Of a stretch of 64,000 nucleotides of DNA, positions 31,944 through 40,812 are shown piece after piece; within the stretch, counting starts at the first letter, position 1, and each line of letters starts with the position of its first letter. The notes beneath the pieces were generated by a model. That model had not been told where the DNA came from and did not search any database. It worked only from the letters and a program-made list of their open reading frames with translations. The translations under genes and the position numbers were made by a program. Source of the stretch: Phenylobacterium sp. (GTDB lineage: Bacteria; Pseudomonadota; Alphaproteobacteria; Caulobacterales; Caulobacteraceae); the NCBI RefSeq assembly GCF_004799515.1, contig NZ_SSMX01000054.1, positions 124,001 to 188,000 on the forward strand. Reading direction: 5' to 3'.

Positions 31944-32563
31944 TCCTGGTCGGCCTCACCGGCTCGATCGGCATGGGCAAGTCCACCACGGCGGCCATGT
32001 TCCGGGACGCCGGCGTGCCGGTCTATGACGCGGACGCGGCGGTGCGCGACCTCTACGACACCGGCGGCGCGGCGGTCGGCCCGGTGGGCGAGGCCTTCCC
32101 GGGCGTGGCCAAGGGCGGCCGCGTCGACCGCGAGGCCCTGCGCCAGGCGGTGCTGGGCCAGCCCGACGCGCTGAAGCGGCTGAACGCCATCGTCCATCCG
32201 TTGGTCGGCCGCGACCGGGTGGGCTTCTTCGCCAAGGCGGAAGCCGACGGCGCCGACATGGTGGTGCTGGACATTCCCTTGCTGTTCGAGACCGGCGGCC
32301 ACGCCAATGTCGACGCCGTGGTGGTGGCGAGCGCGCCAGCCGACCTGCAGCGCGAGCGGGTGCTGGCCCGGCCCGGCATGACGCCGGAGCGCCTCGACGC
32401 CATCCTGGCCCAGCAGATGGCCGACGCCGAGAAACGCGCCCGCGCCCACTTCGTGGTCGACACCTCCCGCGGCCTGGAGCGCGCCCGCGCCCAGGTGGCC
32501 GAGATCATCGCGACCCTGCGCGATCCACAGTTCAAGTCACGGCGCGACACCCCGGCTGGTTGA
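31940..32563 (+). CDS. coaE: Dephospho-CoA kinase
   Basis: Last step of coenzyme A synthesis. The 207-residue protein starts at a GTG overlapping the aroE stop, with P-loop LTGSIGMGKSTTAAMFRDAG, the substrate segment VYDADAAVRDLY and DIPLLFETGGH. The conserved second arginine region LARPGMTPERLDAILAQQM is present. Confidence 0.95.
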   Translation: MILVGLTGSIGMGKSTTAAMFRDAGVPVYDADAAVRDLYDTGGAAVGPVGEAFPGVAKGGRVDREALRQAVLGQPDALKRLNAIVHPLVGRDRVGFFAKAEADGADMVVLDIPLLFETGGHANVDAVVVASAPADLQRERVLARPGMTPERLDAILAQQMADAEKRARAHFVVDTSRGLERARAQVAEIIATLRDPQFKSRRDTPAG

Positions 32564-32593
32564 GCCCGCCCCCGAACCGGGTCATGAAGGGTC

Positions 32594-33298
32594 ATGGCGC
32601 GCGAGATCGTCCTCGACACCGAGACCACCGGCTTCGAGCCGACCCAGGGCCACCGGCTGGTGGAAATCGCCTGCCTGGAGATCGACGACTTCATCCCGAC
32701 CGGGCGCAGCTTCCACACCTACATCGATCCCTGCCGCGACATGCCGCCGGACGCCGAGCGGGTGCACGGCCTCTCGGCCGCCTTCCTGAAGGGCAAGCCG
32801 CGGTTCGAGCACCCGGATGTGGTCGACCGCTTCCTGAACTTCGTCGGCGACGCGCCGCTGATCGCCCACAACGCCGGCTTCGACCGCAACTTCATCAACC
32901 ACGAGCTGGGCGTCGTGAACCGCGTCGCCCTGCACGAGGCGCGCTGGGTCGACACCCTGGCGCTGGCGCGGGTGCGGTTTCCTGGGATGCACAATTCCCT
33001 GGATGCGCTCTGCAAGCGCTTCAAGATCTCGCTCAGTGAGCGCGAGAAGCACGGCGCCCTCGTGGATGCCAAGCTCTTGGCGGCGGTCTATCTGGAGCTG
33101 AAGGGCGGGCGCGAGCGGCGTCTGGAGCTCACCACCGCGGCCATGGTCACCGCCGCTGTCTCCGCGGCCCGCGGGGCCTACGGCGAGCGGCCCCGCCCGC
33201 TGGCCCCGCGCTCCACCGAGGCGGAACGCGAACGCCACGCGGGCTTCATCCGCGGCGTGGTGAAGAGCGAGGACCTTTGGAGCCGCTTCGGGCTCTAG
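32594..33298 (+). CDS. dnaQ: DNA polymerase III epsilon subunit (3'-5' proofreading exonuclease)
   Basis: DEDDh exonuclease. The 234-residue protein has Exo I IVLDTETTGFEP, Exo II IAHNAGFDRNFINHEL and Exo III HGALVDAKLLAAVYLEL. The C-terminal tail after about residue 180, which would bind the alpha subunit, is Arg/Ala rich. It ends the five-gene run starting at the origin and converges on secB. Confidence 0.95.
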   Translation: MAREIVLDTETTGFEPTQGHRLVEIACLEIDDFIPTGRSFHTYIDPCRDMPPDAERVHGLSAAFLKGKPRFEHPDVVDRFLNFVGDAPLIAHNAGFDRNFINHELGVVNRVALHEARWVDTLALARVRFPGMHNSLDALCKRFKISLSEREKHGALVDAKLLAAVYLELKGGRERRLELTTAAMVTAAVSAARGAYGERPRPLAPRSTEAERERHAGFIRGVVKSEDLWSRFGL

Positions 33299-33304
33299 GC
33301 CGGC

Positions 33305-33796
33305 CTAGGCGTGGCCGGCCTGCTGGCTCTCCTGCGCCTTGCGCGCCGAATAGACCCCGGCGAAGTCGATGGGATCCAGCATGAAGGGCGGGTAGCCGCC
33401 GTCGGCGGTGACGTCGGCGATGATCTTGCGCGCGAAGGGGAACAGGTAGCGCGGGCACTCGATCAACAGCACCGGCTCCATGTCCTCGGCCGGGACGCCG
33501 GCGATCTGGAAGACGCCGCCGTAGAGCAGCTCGACCACGAACACCGGGCCGTCGTCGCGCCGGGCGCTGGCCGAGAGCTTGATGTCGACCTCGAAGAAGC
33601 CGTCCTCGCGGCTGCGGGCGTTCATCTCCACGCCCAGCTCGATCTGCGGCTGGGCCGCGCCGCCGCGCAGGCTTTCCGGCGCCCGCGGGTTCTCGAAGGA
33701 GAGGTCGCGGATGAATTGGGCGAGGATGCGGATGCCCGGCTGCTCGGCGCCCAGGGCTTCGGAAGGCGCGCCCGCGCCGGCGTCGATGTCGGTCAT
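33305..33796 (-). CDS. secB: Protein-export chaperone SecB
   Basis: Tetrameric chaperone that keeps preproteins unfolded for SecA. The 163-residue protein has IRILAQFIRDLSFENPRAPE, VVELLYGGVFQIAGVP and VLLIECPRYLFPFARKIIAD, all characteristic, followed by GGYPPFMLDPIDF. Divergent from the Tim44-like gene; a TTAAAT element lies just before its start. Confidence 0.96.
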   Translation of the reverse strand: MTDIDAGAGAPSEALGAEQPGIRILAQFIRDLSFENPRAPESLRGGAAQPQIELGVEMNARSREDGFFEVDIKLSASARRDDGPVFVVELLYGGVFQIAGVPAEDMEPVLLIECPRYLFPFARKIIADVTADGGYPPFMLDPIDFAGVYSARKAQESQQAGHA

Positions 33797-33961
33797 AGTT
33801 CGGCTTAAATCCGTGCGAAAACTGCGGTGGAGGGTCTCTACCGGGCGGTCGGGCTAACATGGCGCCTGGAACGATGCAACGCCGCCCCTGACGCGGGCGT
33901 TGCATAGGTCTATATAGGGCGTTCGCGTTTCCCCCGAAGCGGACCCTTGGAAGGCTCTTCG

Positions 33962-34582
33962 TTGCAAGTGCTCGAGCTGATCATCTTCGCCGGCCTCGCC
34001 GCCATCGTGCTTTACCAGCTCTATGCTGTGCTGGGGCGACGCGTGGGCCGCCAGCCGGAGGACACCCCCGCGGTGCCCGCGACCTCCACGCCGGTGGAGC
34101 GCGCGGCCGACGCGGCCCAGCCCGGCGCCGATGACGGCGTGGCGCTTTCGGGCTTGGCCGCGGTGAAGGCCAAGGATCCGGGCTTCGACATCGGCCGCTT
34201 CCTGGGCGGGGCCAAGACCGCCTACGAGATGATCGTCATCGCCTTCGCCGCCGGCGACCGGGCGCAGTTGCGCAACCTGCTCGCGGCGCCGGTGATGGCC
34301 GGCTTCGACACCGCCATCGCCCAGCGCGAGGCCGAGAACCGCACCGAGAGCATCGAGTTCGCCCACCCGCCGCGCGCGGACCTGGAGAAGGCCGAGGTGG
34401 TGGGCAGCGACCTGGCCCGTCTGACCGTCCGTTTCCTGGCCGAGTTCCGCAGCCGCACCAAGGGCCCCGAGGGCGAGGGCGTCGAAGACCGCCGCACCGC
34501 TGAGCTCTGGACCTTCGAGCGGCGGCTGAAGAGCAGCGATCCCAACTGGACCCTCATCCACGTCGACGCCGCCGAGGCTTGA
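33962..34582 (+). CDS. Tim44-like (TimA family) membrane-anchored protein
   Basis: A 206-residue protein with one N-terminal membrane helix (LELIIFAGLAAIVLYQLYAV), a short linker, and a Tim44-like domain starting near AVKAKDPGFDIGRFLGGAK and ending RRLKSSDPNWTLIHVDA. Bacterial Tim44 proteins are thought to act in membrane-protein biogenesis. I choose the TTG at 33962 since GGAAGG precedes it by 6 bases; the in-frame TTG at 33947 would place that sequence inside the gene. Upstream of mltA with a 6-base gap. Confidence 0.87.
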   Translation: MQVLELIIFAGLAAIVLYQLYAVLGRRVGRQPEDTPAVPATSTPVERAADAAQPGADDGVALSGLAAVKAKDPGFDIGRFLGGAKTAYEMIVIAFAAGDRAQLRNLLAAPVMAGFDTAIAQREAENRTESIEFAHPPRADLEKAEVVGSDLARLTVRFLAEFRSRTKGPEGEGVEDRRTAELWTFERRLKSSDPNWTLIHVDAAEA

Positions 34583-34588
34583 CGGCCT

Positions 34589-35740
34589 GTGCGGGGGCGA
34601 AGTTTCGGCGCGACGCCTGTCGCGCTGGCTCTGATCGCGCTCATCCTGGCCGCCTGCGCGAGCCAACCCAAGCCGGCGCCCGCCCCGCTTCCGTCGGCGC
34701 CTGAGCGCCTTCCCGCCCCGCCGGCGGAGGCTCGGGCGTCGCGTCCACCCTCACCCAACGCGCCCTCGCCTACCGGGCCCGAAGCCGCCGCGCGCTTCCT
34801 GCCGCTTACCGCTCTGCGCGGCTGGGAGGCCGAGGATCACGCCGCGGCGCTTGCGGTGTTCCGCGAGACCTGCGGCGCGGCGCGCGATCCGGGTCTCGCA
34901 CAGGCTTGCCGCGACGCCCGCGCCCTGGGGCCGCTGGACCGCCAGCAGTCTCGGCGGTTCCTGGAAGCCCGCTTCCGCGCCGAGGCGGCCCATGGCGAGG
35001 GCGTGCTCACCGCCTATTTCGCCCCGGAATATCCCGCGCGCCACGCGCCGGACGACGAGTTCTCCGCGCCCGTTCGCCCCAGACCCGCCGATCTTGGCGA
35101 CACCACCGCCCAGCCCTACCTCGACCGCACGGCCATCGAGGCCCTGCCGCCGGGCAAGCCGCTGGCCTGGATGCGGCCGGAGGACCTGTTCTTCCTGCAG
35201 GTCCAGGGCTCCGGCGTGCTGACCTTCGAGGACGGCGGGCGGATGAAGGCGCTCTACGCCGGCAACAACGGCAGACCCTTTGTCGGCATCGCCAACCCCA
35301 TGCGCGACAAGGGCCTGCTGGCCCCGGACAACGTCTCCGCCGACTCCATCCGCGCCTGGCTCTCCGCCCACCGCGGTCCTGACGCCGCCGCCATCATGCG
35401 GCTGGACCCGCGCTACGCCTTCTTCCGCCTGGGGCCCGACGACGGCAAGCCGCCGGTGGGCTCGGCCAACCTGCCCCTGCCCGCCGGCCGGGCCCTGGCT
35501 GTCGATCCGGCCTATCACCAGATGGGCGAGCTCTACTGGATCGACGCCGGCGCGCCGATCCTGGCGGGCGCGTTTCCGACCTACCGCCGCCTGGCGCTGG
35601 CGCTGGACACCGGCGGGGCGATCAAGGGCGACGTGCGCGCCGACCTCTTCGTCGGCGCGGGCGCGGTGGCCGGGGCCGAGGCCGGGCGCGTGCGCCATAC
35701 GTTGAAGCTCTACCGCCTGGTCCCGAAGGACGCCCCGTGA
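34589..35740 (+). CDS. mltA: Membrane-bound lytic murein transglycosylase A
   Basis: Cleaves peptidoglycan strands to 1,6-anhydro products. The 383-residue protein has a lipoprotein signal ending LAACAS, a proline-rich linker, the MltA domain (GVLTAYFAPEYPARHA, FFLQVQGSGVLTF) and the C-terminal 3D domain LALDTGGAIKGDVRADLFVG with the catalytic aspartates. Starts at a GTG; its stop overlaps the smr start (GTGA). Confidence 0.93.
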   Translation: MRGRSFGATPVALALIALILAACASQPKPAPAPLPSAPERLPAPPAEARASRPPSPNAPSPTGPEAAARFLPLTALRGWEAEDHAAALAVFRETCGAARDPGLAQACRDARALGPLDRQQSRRFLEARFRAEAAHGEGVLTAYFAPEYPARHAPDDEFSAPVRPRPADLGDTTAQPYLDRTAIEALPPGKPLAWMRPEDLFFLQVQGSGVLTFEDGGRMKALYAGNNGRPFVGIANPMRDKGLLAPDNVSADSIRAWLSAHRGPDAAAIMRLDPRYAFFRLGPDDGKPPVGSANLPLPAGRALAVDPAYHQMGELYWIDAGAPILAGAFPTYRRLALALDTGGAIKGDVRADLFVGAGAVAGAEAGRVRHTLKLYRLVPKDAP

Positions 35741-36252
35741 AGCGGCCGCTCAAGCCAGAGGACCTGAAGGTCTGGGGCCTGGTCGCCGCCACGGTGCATC
35801 CGCTTCCGGGCAAGGCGACGCCGAAGATCGAGACGGCGACCGCCGAGGCGGCCAAGGCCGACGTCGCCGCACGCATCGCCCCGCCCCGGCCCGCGCCGCG
35901 CAAACCGAAGCCGCGCCAGGACCTCGAAGGCATCGAGCCCAACCGCCGCCACCGCATCGCCCGGGAGCGCGATCCGATCGGCGCGCGGCTCGACCTGCAC
36001 GGCCTGGACCAGGATCGGGCGCGGGCGGTGCTGGAGCGGTTCCTCGCCCGCGCCTGGGACGAGGGCTACCGCGCGGTCCTGGTGATCACCGGCAAGGGTG
36101 TGCAGGGCGACGGCGTCCTGAAGCGCCGTGCGCCGGAGTGGCTGGCCGCCCCGCACCTGGCCCACATCGTCGCCGGCCTCTCCGACGCCGCCCGCCACCA
36201 CGGCGGCGAAGGCGCGCTCTATGTGGCGCTGAAGCGGAAGGGGCGGGACTGA
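35737..36252 (+). CDS. Smr-domain protein
   Basis: A 171-residue protein whose C-terminal half is an Smr domain: RLDLHGLDQDRARAVLERFL and LVITGKGVQGDGVLKRRAPE, then HGGEGALYVALKRKGRD. Smr domains are found in DNA- and RNA-nicking enzymes; small stand-alone Smr proteins of alphaproteobacteria are uncharacterised. The N-terminal half is basic and low in complexity. Coupled to mltA. Confidence 0.9.
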   Translation: MKRPLKPEDLKVWGLVAATVHPLPGKATPKIETATAEAAKADVAARIAPPRPAPRKPKPRQDLEGIEPNRRHRIARERDPIGARLDLHGLDQDRARAVLERFLARAWDEGYRAVLVITGKGVQGDGVLKRRAPEWLAAPHLAHIVAGLSDAARHHGGEGALYVALKRKGRD

Positions 36253-36265
36253 TTCAAACCGGAGG

Positions 36266-36589
36266 TCAGGGCTTTCGCGACGCCTTCTCCGCCAGCCCCG
36301 AGGTCCCTTCGCGGGTCTCCAACTTGGCGGCGACCTCGTCCAGCGTGACCCCCGCCGCGGCCAGGACCACGAGCCAGTGGTAGATCAGGTCGGCGCTTTC
36401 GGCGGCCAGGGCGTCGGTCTGGCCCTTGGTCGCCGCGATCACCGTCTCGATGGATTCTTCGCCCAGCTTCTTGGCGGCCAGCGAGGGGTCGGCCAGCAGC
36501 TTGGCGGTGTAGGAGGCGGACGGGTCGCCGCCCTTGCGGCTTTCGACCACGGCGGCGAGCCGGGCCACGACCTCGGCGAAGCGGCTCAT
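36266..36589 (-). CDS. hisE: Phosphoribosyl-ATP diphosphatase
   Basis: Second step of histidine synthesis. The 107-residue MazG-like protein has SYTAKLLADPSLAAKKLGEE, SIETVIAATKG and ESADLIYHWLVVLAAAGVTL with the metal-binding Glu and Asp residues. Its start overlaps the hisF stop by 4 bases. Last gene of the pfkB-hisB-H-A-F-E unit. Confidence 0.95.
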   Translation of the reverse strand: MSRFAEVVARLAAVVESRKGGDPSASYTAKLLADPSLAAKKLGEESIETVIAATKGQTDALAAESADLIYHWLVVLAAAGVTLDEVAAKLETREGTSGLAEKASRKP

Positions 36590-37359
36590 CCGGCGGTCTC
36601 CGTCAGGCGCACCGGCAGGGCGGCGGCGGCGAGCGCGCGCTTCACCGCGCCGATGGAGACCTCGCCGAAGTGGAAGATCGAGGCGGCCAGCACCGCGTCG
36701 GCGCCGCCCTGGGTCACCGCATCCACCATGTGCTGGGCGTTCCCGGCCCCGCCCGAGGCGATCACCGGCACGGAGACGGCGCCCGTCACCGCCTTCAGGA
36801 GCTCGAGGTCGTAGCCGGTCTTGGCCCCGTCGCGGTCCATGGAGGTGAGCAGGATCTCGCCCGCCCCGCGCTCCACCGCCTCGGCGGCGTATTGCGCGAC
36901 GTCGAGCCCGGTGTCGGTGCGCCCGCCGTAGGTGAAGACGCGCCACTGGCCGCCGACCCGCTTGGCGTCGATGGCCACCACCACGGCCTGCGAGCCGAAG
37001 GCGTCGGCGCAGCCGGCGATCAGGTCGCGGTTCTCCACCGCGGCGGTGTTGATCGAGATCTTGTCGGCGCCGGCCAGCAACAGGCGGCGCGCATTGTCCA
37101 CCGAGCGGATGCCGCCGCCCACCGACAGCGGCATGAAGCAGACCTCGGCGGTGCGGGCCACCACGTCGAGGATCGTGCCGCGGTGCTCATGGCTGGCGGT
37201 GATGTCGAGGAACATCAGCTCGTCGGCGCCGGCGGCGTCATAGGCGCGGGCCTGCTCCACCGGATCGCCGGCGTCGCGGAGGCTCACGAACTGCACGCCC
37301 TTCACCACCCGGCCGTCCTTGACGTCCAGGCAGGGGATGACGCGCACGCGCAAGGTCAC
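36586..37359 (-). CDS. hisF: Imidazole glycerol phosphate synthase, cyclase subunit
   Basis: Forms imidazole glycerol phosphate and AICAR from PRFAR with ammonia supplied by HisH. The 257-residue barrel starts RVIPCLDVKDGRVVKGVQFV (catalytic Asp) and has the second catalytic Asp in TSMDRDGAKTGYDLEL. Overlaps hisA and hisE by 4 bases. Confidence 0.97.
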   Translation of the reverse strand: MTLRVRVIPCLDVKDGRVVKGVQFVSLRDAGDPVEQARAYDAAGADELMFLDITASHEHRGTILDVVARTAEVCFMPLSVGGGIRSVDNARRLLLAGADKISINTAAVENRDLIAGCADAFGSQAVVVAIDAKRVGGQWRVFTYGGRTDTGLDVAQYAAEAVERGAGEILLTSMDRDGAKTGYDLELLKAVTGAVSVPVIASGGAGNAQHMVDAVTQGGADAVLAASIFHFGEVSIGAVKRALAAAALPVRLTETAG

Positions 37360-38078
37360 GCGGCGGCCTTCAGGGCGGCGTCCGGGACGATCGCGCCGTT
37401 GTAGAGCGCTCGGCCCAGCACGGCGCCGGCGATCTCAGTGCCCGGCCGGGCCTTCAGGCGCACGATGTCATCCACGGAAGCGAGGCCTCCGGCGGCGATC
37501 ACCGGGATCGCCACGGCGTCGGCGATGGCCCCGAAGGCCTCGACGTTGAAGCCCATCACCGTGCCGTCGCGGTCGATGTCGGTGATGATCAGGGCGCTGA
37601 CGCCGGCGTCCTCGAAGCGCTTGGCCACGGTGATGGCGTCGAGGTCGCTATCCTCCGTCCAGCCCTGGACGGCGACCTTGCCCTTGCGCACGTCGACGCT
37701 GACGGCGATTTGCTCGGGCCAGGCGCGGGCGGCCTCGCGCACGACCTCAGGCTCCCTGACCGCGACCGTGCCCAGGATGACGCGGGAGACGCCGGCCTCG
37801 ATCCAGCCCTCGATGTCGGCCATGGAGCGGATGCCGCCGCCCAGCTGCACCGGCACGGACACTGCCTTCAGGATGTCCTCCACCGCCGCGTGGTTCACCG
37901 CCTTGCCGGAGACCGCTCCGTTCAGGTCCACCACATGGATCCAGTGGAAGCCGCCGTCGGCCCAGGCGCAGGCCTGGGCGGCGGGCGAGGCGTTGAACAC
38001 GGTGGCGGTGGCGAGGTCGCCGTGCACCACCCGGACGCATTGGCCGTCCTTCAGGTCGATGGCGGGATAGAGGATCAC
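37356..38078 (-). CDS. hisA: Phosphoribosylformimino-5-aminoimidazole carboxamide ribotide isomerase
   Basis: Amadori isomerase, fourth step of histidine synthesis. The 240-residue barrel begins ILYPAIDLKDGQCVRVVHGD and has the second catalytic Asp in IITDIDRDGTVMGFN. It starts at a GTG at 38078 overlapping the hisH stop. Confidence 0.96.
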   Translation of the reverse strand: MILYPAIDLKDGQCVRVVHGDLATATVFNASPAAQACAWADGGFHWIHVVDLNGAVSGKAVNHAAVEDILKAVSVPVQLGGGIRSMADIEGWIEAGVSRVILGTVAVREPEVVREAARAWPEQIAVSVDVRKGKVAVQGWTEDSDLDAITVAKRFEDAGVSALIITDIDRDGTVMGFNVEAFGAIADAVAIPVIAAGGLASVDDIVRLKARPGTEIAGAVLGRALYNGAIVPDAALKAAA

Positions 38079-38710
38079 GGTCGCCACTCCAGGAAGCGGG
38101 CGAGAAGGTCGAGGCCCACGGCCTGCGATTTCTCCGGGTGGAATTGAACGCCCGCGATATTGCCGCGCGCAACGGCGGCGGGGAACCGTTCGCCGTGCTC
38201 CACATAGGCCGCGACGTCGGCGGAGTCCTTGGGGAAAAAGGCGAAGGAATGGGTGAAATAGACGGTCTGCCCGTTCTTCAGGCCGGCGAAGACCGGATGG
38301 TCGATGACGTCGGTCAGGCCGTTCCAGCCCATGTGCGGGATCTTGATCGCCGGGTCGCCGCCATCCTGCAGCTTGCGCACGTCGCCGGCGATCCAGTCCA
38401 GGCCCGGCGTCTCGCCGAACTCCAGGCCGCGGCTCGCCAGAAGCTGCATGCCGACACAGATGCCGAGGAAGGGCGCGCCCCGGCCCTCGACCGCCTCGGT
38501 CAGGGCCTCGATCACGCCAGGACGGGCCTGCAGGGCCGACATGCAGGCGGCGAAGGCGCCCACGCCCGGCAGGACGACCCGGTCGGCGCGCGCGATGATG
38601 TCGGGATCGTCGGTGACCACGATCTCCTGCGTCCCCGCCGCAGCGCGGACGAGGGCCTTTTCGGCCGAGCGGAGGTTGCCCGACCCATAGTTGATCAGGG
38701 CGACGCTCAT
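38075..38710 (-). CDS. hisH: Imidazole glycerol phosphate synthase, glutaminase subunit
   Basis: Class I glutamine amidotransferase that feeds ammonia to HisF. The 211-residue protein has the oxyanion PGVGAFAACM, the nucleophile elbow FLGICVGMQLLA with Cys, and GVQFHPEKSQ with His-Glu of the triad. Confidence 0.96.
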   Translation of the reverse strand: MSVALINYGSGNLRSAEKALVRAAAGTQEIVVTDDPDIIARADRVVLPGVGAFAACMSALQARPGVIEALTEAVEGRGAPFLGICVGMQLLASRGLEFGETPGLDWIAGDVRKLQDGGDPAIKIPHMGWNGLTDVIDHPVFAGLKNGQTVYFTHSFAFFPKDSADVAAYVEHGERFPAAVARGNIAGVQFHPEKSQAVGLDLLARFLEWRP

Positions 38711-38721
38711 GGTGGGATTTC

Positions 38722-39312
38722 CTAGAGCACGCCCTTGGTTGAGGGGGCGTGGCCGTGGGTCTTGGGGTCGATCTCGACCGCGGCGCGCAGGGCCCGGGCC
38801 AGAGCCTTGAACCCGCTCTCGGCGATGTGGTGCGAGTTGGTCCCGTAGAGGGTCTCCAGGTGCACACAGGCGCCGCAGTTCATGGCGAAGGCGTGGTGGA
38901 ACTCCTTGAAGAGCTCGGTGTCCATGTCGCCGACCTTCGGCGTCCGGAAATCCACCTTCCAGATCAGGTAGGGCCGGTTGGAGAGGTCGATAGCCGCCCG
39001 CGTCAGGGTCTCGTCCATCGGGATATAGGCGTGGCCGAAGCGGCGCACGCCCCTGAAGCCGTCCAGCGCCTTGGCGAAGGCCTGGCCCAGCACGATGCCG
39101 GTGTCCTCCACCGTGTGGTGCATGTCGATGTGCAGATCGCCCTTGGTCTCGACCTCGATGTCGAAGCCGCCGTGGCGGATGAAGCTCTCCAGCATGTGGT
39201 CGAAGAAGCCGATGCCGGTGGAGACCTTGGACACGCCGGTCCCGTCCAGATCCACGGCGACGCGGATCTGGGTCTCCTTGGTGTTGCGGACGACCTCGGC
39301 TGTGCGGCTCAT
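38722..39312 (-). CDS. hisB: Imidazoleglycerol-phosphate dehydratase
   Basis: Mono-functional HisB of 196 residues, without the phosphatase domain seen in enterobacteria. Metal-binding blocks are GIGFFDHMLESFIRHGG, HIDMHHTVEDTGI and LYGTNSHHIAESGFKAL with HHxxE motifs. The start overlaps the stop of the pfkB kinase gene (ATGA). Confidence 0.96.
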   Translation of the reverse strand: MSRTAEVVRNTKETQIRVAVDLDGTGVSKVSTGIGFFDHMLESFIRHGGFDIEVETKGDLHIDMHHTVEDTGIVLGQAFAKALDGFRGVRRFGHAYIPMDETLTRAAIDLSNRPYLIWKVDFRTPKVGDMDTELFKEFHHAFAMNCGACVHLETLYGTNSHHIAESGFKALARALRAAVEIDPKTHGHAPSTKGVL

Positions 39313-40301
39313 AAGAGGCCCTTTTCCTCGGCCAGCGTCTGCAGGGAGACCTGCGGCCGCGGACCGTAGTGCGAGATCACTTCGGCCGCCGCCAGCGAGC
39401 CCAGCCGGGCGCAATCCGGCAGGGACCGGCCGCGGGCGAGGCCGAACATGAACCCGGCGGCGTATTGGTCGCCAGCGCCGGTCGTGTCCACGACTTTCTC
39501 CACCGGGAAGGCCGGCACGGCGTAGGTCTCGGCGTTGGTGGCGACCACTGAGCCCTGCTCGCTGCGGGTGACGGCGGCCATCTTGGCGCGCAGCACGATC
39601 TCGCCCATGGCGGCTTCGAAGCTATCGGTCTGGAACAGCGACTTGATCTCCACCTCGTTGGCGAAGACCAGGTCCACCTGGGTTTCGATGAAGCCCAGGA
39701 GGCCGTCGCGATGGCGGTCGACCACGAAGCCGTCGGACAATGTCAGCGCCAGCATCCGGCCCGAGCCGCGCGCCAGGGCCGCGGCCTTGGCGAAGGCCTT
39801 CCGCGCCGCCTCGGCGTCGAACAGATAGCCCTCCAGGTAGACGATCCTCGCCCCTTCGATCACCGCCGGCGTCACGTCGGCGTCGGTGAACCGCACCGAG
39901 GCGCCCAGATAGGTGCACATGGTGCGCTGGGCGTCCGGAGTGACGTTGATCATCGAGACCGCCGTGGCCGGGCCGCCGACCAGGGGCGTCGGCTCGAAGT
40001 GGGCGCCGATGGCGCGCATGTCGCGGATGTAGGTCTCGCCCAGCTTGTCGTCGGCCACCTTGCCCAGGTAGGCCGCCTTGCCGCCGAAGCTGGCGACGCC
40101 GGCGATGGTGTTGCCGGCCGAGCCGCCGGAGGTCTCAACGCCCTTGGCCATCTTACCGTAGAGTTCGGCGCTCCTCGCCTCGTCCACGAGCATCATGGCG
40201 CCTTTGTCCAGGCTGTTGGCCGCCAGGAAGGCGTCGTCGGCCGGGGCGATCACATCGACGATGGCGTTGCCGATGGCGGCGACGTCGTAAAGGTCTGGCA
40301 T
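39309..40301 (-). CDS. PfkB-family carbohydrate/adenosine kinase
   Basis: A 330-residue ribokinase-fold kinase. It begins YDVAAIGNAIVDVIAPADD, has the substrate GG motif TSGGSAGNTIAGVASFGG and the anion-hole signature VVDTTGAGDQYAAGFMFGLA with the catalytic Asp. In alphaproteobacteria this subgroup is usually called adenosine kinase, which would suit purine salvage and link to the AICAR released by HisF, but the substrate is not proven. It is the first gene of the histidine operon. Confidence 0.88.
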   Translation of the reverse strand: MPDLYDVAAIGNAIVDVIAPADDAFLAANSLDKGAMMLVDEARSAELYGKMAKGVETSGGSAGNTIAGVASFGGKAAYLGKVADDKLGETYIRDMRAIGAHFEPTPLVGGPATAVSMINVTPDAQRTMCTYLGASVRFTDADVTPAVIEGARIVYLEGYLFDAEAARKAFAKAAALARGSGRMLALTLSDGFVVDRHRDGLLGFIETQVDLVFANEVEIKSLFQTDSFEAAMGEIVLRAKMAAVTRSEQGSVVATNAETYAVPAFPVEKVVDTTGAGDQYAAGFMFGLARGRSLPDCARLGSLAAAEVISHYGPRPQVSLQTLAEEKGLL

Positions 40302-40406
40302 TCGGGGGCTTTCAGGCGGACGCGGGCGAGGGCCGGACTTACAGAAGATCGGCCGCCGCGGCAACGCGCGGGCGGCGCGGACGGCTGCCGGATCCCTGAA
40401 CGACGA

Positions 40407-40435
40407 ACGGCGAGACCCTTGCGGGGTCTCGCCGT
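40407..40435. terminator. Strong hairpin upstream of pfkB
   Basis: ACGGCGAGACCC (40407-40418) pairs perfectly with GGGTCTCGCCGT (40424-40435) around TTGCG. Neither side has a clear T-tract. It could end the transcript of the 50-residue membrane protein gene (stop at 40566) or attenuate transcription into the kinase-his operon. Confidence 0.5.
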
Positions 40436-40565
40436 CCCATAAAGCTGACCGGAGCCGGTGGTTGGATCGGTTCGGCGTGCTTCGAGGGTCTAGCTAAGGT
40501 GCGTCGCCCTCGCGGCAAATTCGGAATGTTTACTTAGGGAGTTGTACGGAGGGCGGCGGCTGCGC

Positions 40566-40718
40566 CTAGGCTCCGACCAGGGACATCAGCCAGGCTACGC
40601 CCGGCAGGACCAGCAGCAGGCCCAGCACGACGATCGCCGCCGCGCCCCACTGGACCGCGGGCCAGAAGGGCTCGTCATCCAGGTCGACCCGGGGACACAT
40701 GCTATCTTGCTTGCTCAT
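40566..40718 (-). CDS. Small single-pass membrane protein, 50 residues
   Basis: A short gene with a near-perfect ribosome binding site (GGAGG, 5 bases before the ATG). The soluble N-terminus MSKQDSMCPRVDLDDEPFWP is followed by one hydrophobic helix (about residues 24-46, AAAIVVLGLLLVLPGVAWLM). No family is recognised. The order and the strength of the start signal make it much more credible than a chance frame. It lies between LysR and the kinase-his operon on the same strand. Confidence 0.75.
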   Translation of the reverse strand: MSKQDSMCPRVDLDDEPFWPAVQWGAAAIVVLGLLLVLPGVAWLMSLVGA

Positions 40719-40812
40719 CTGAGCCTCCAGCGGCTGCGCTTCAATTGACCTTAATAAAGGTCACCGAACGCCGGCTGACAAAGGAGACCTTGTCCGTTCA
40801 GGTGAGCTCAGA

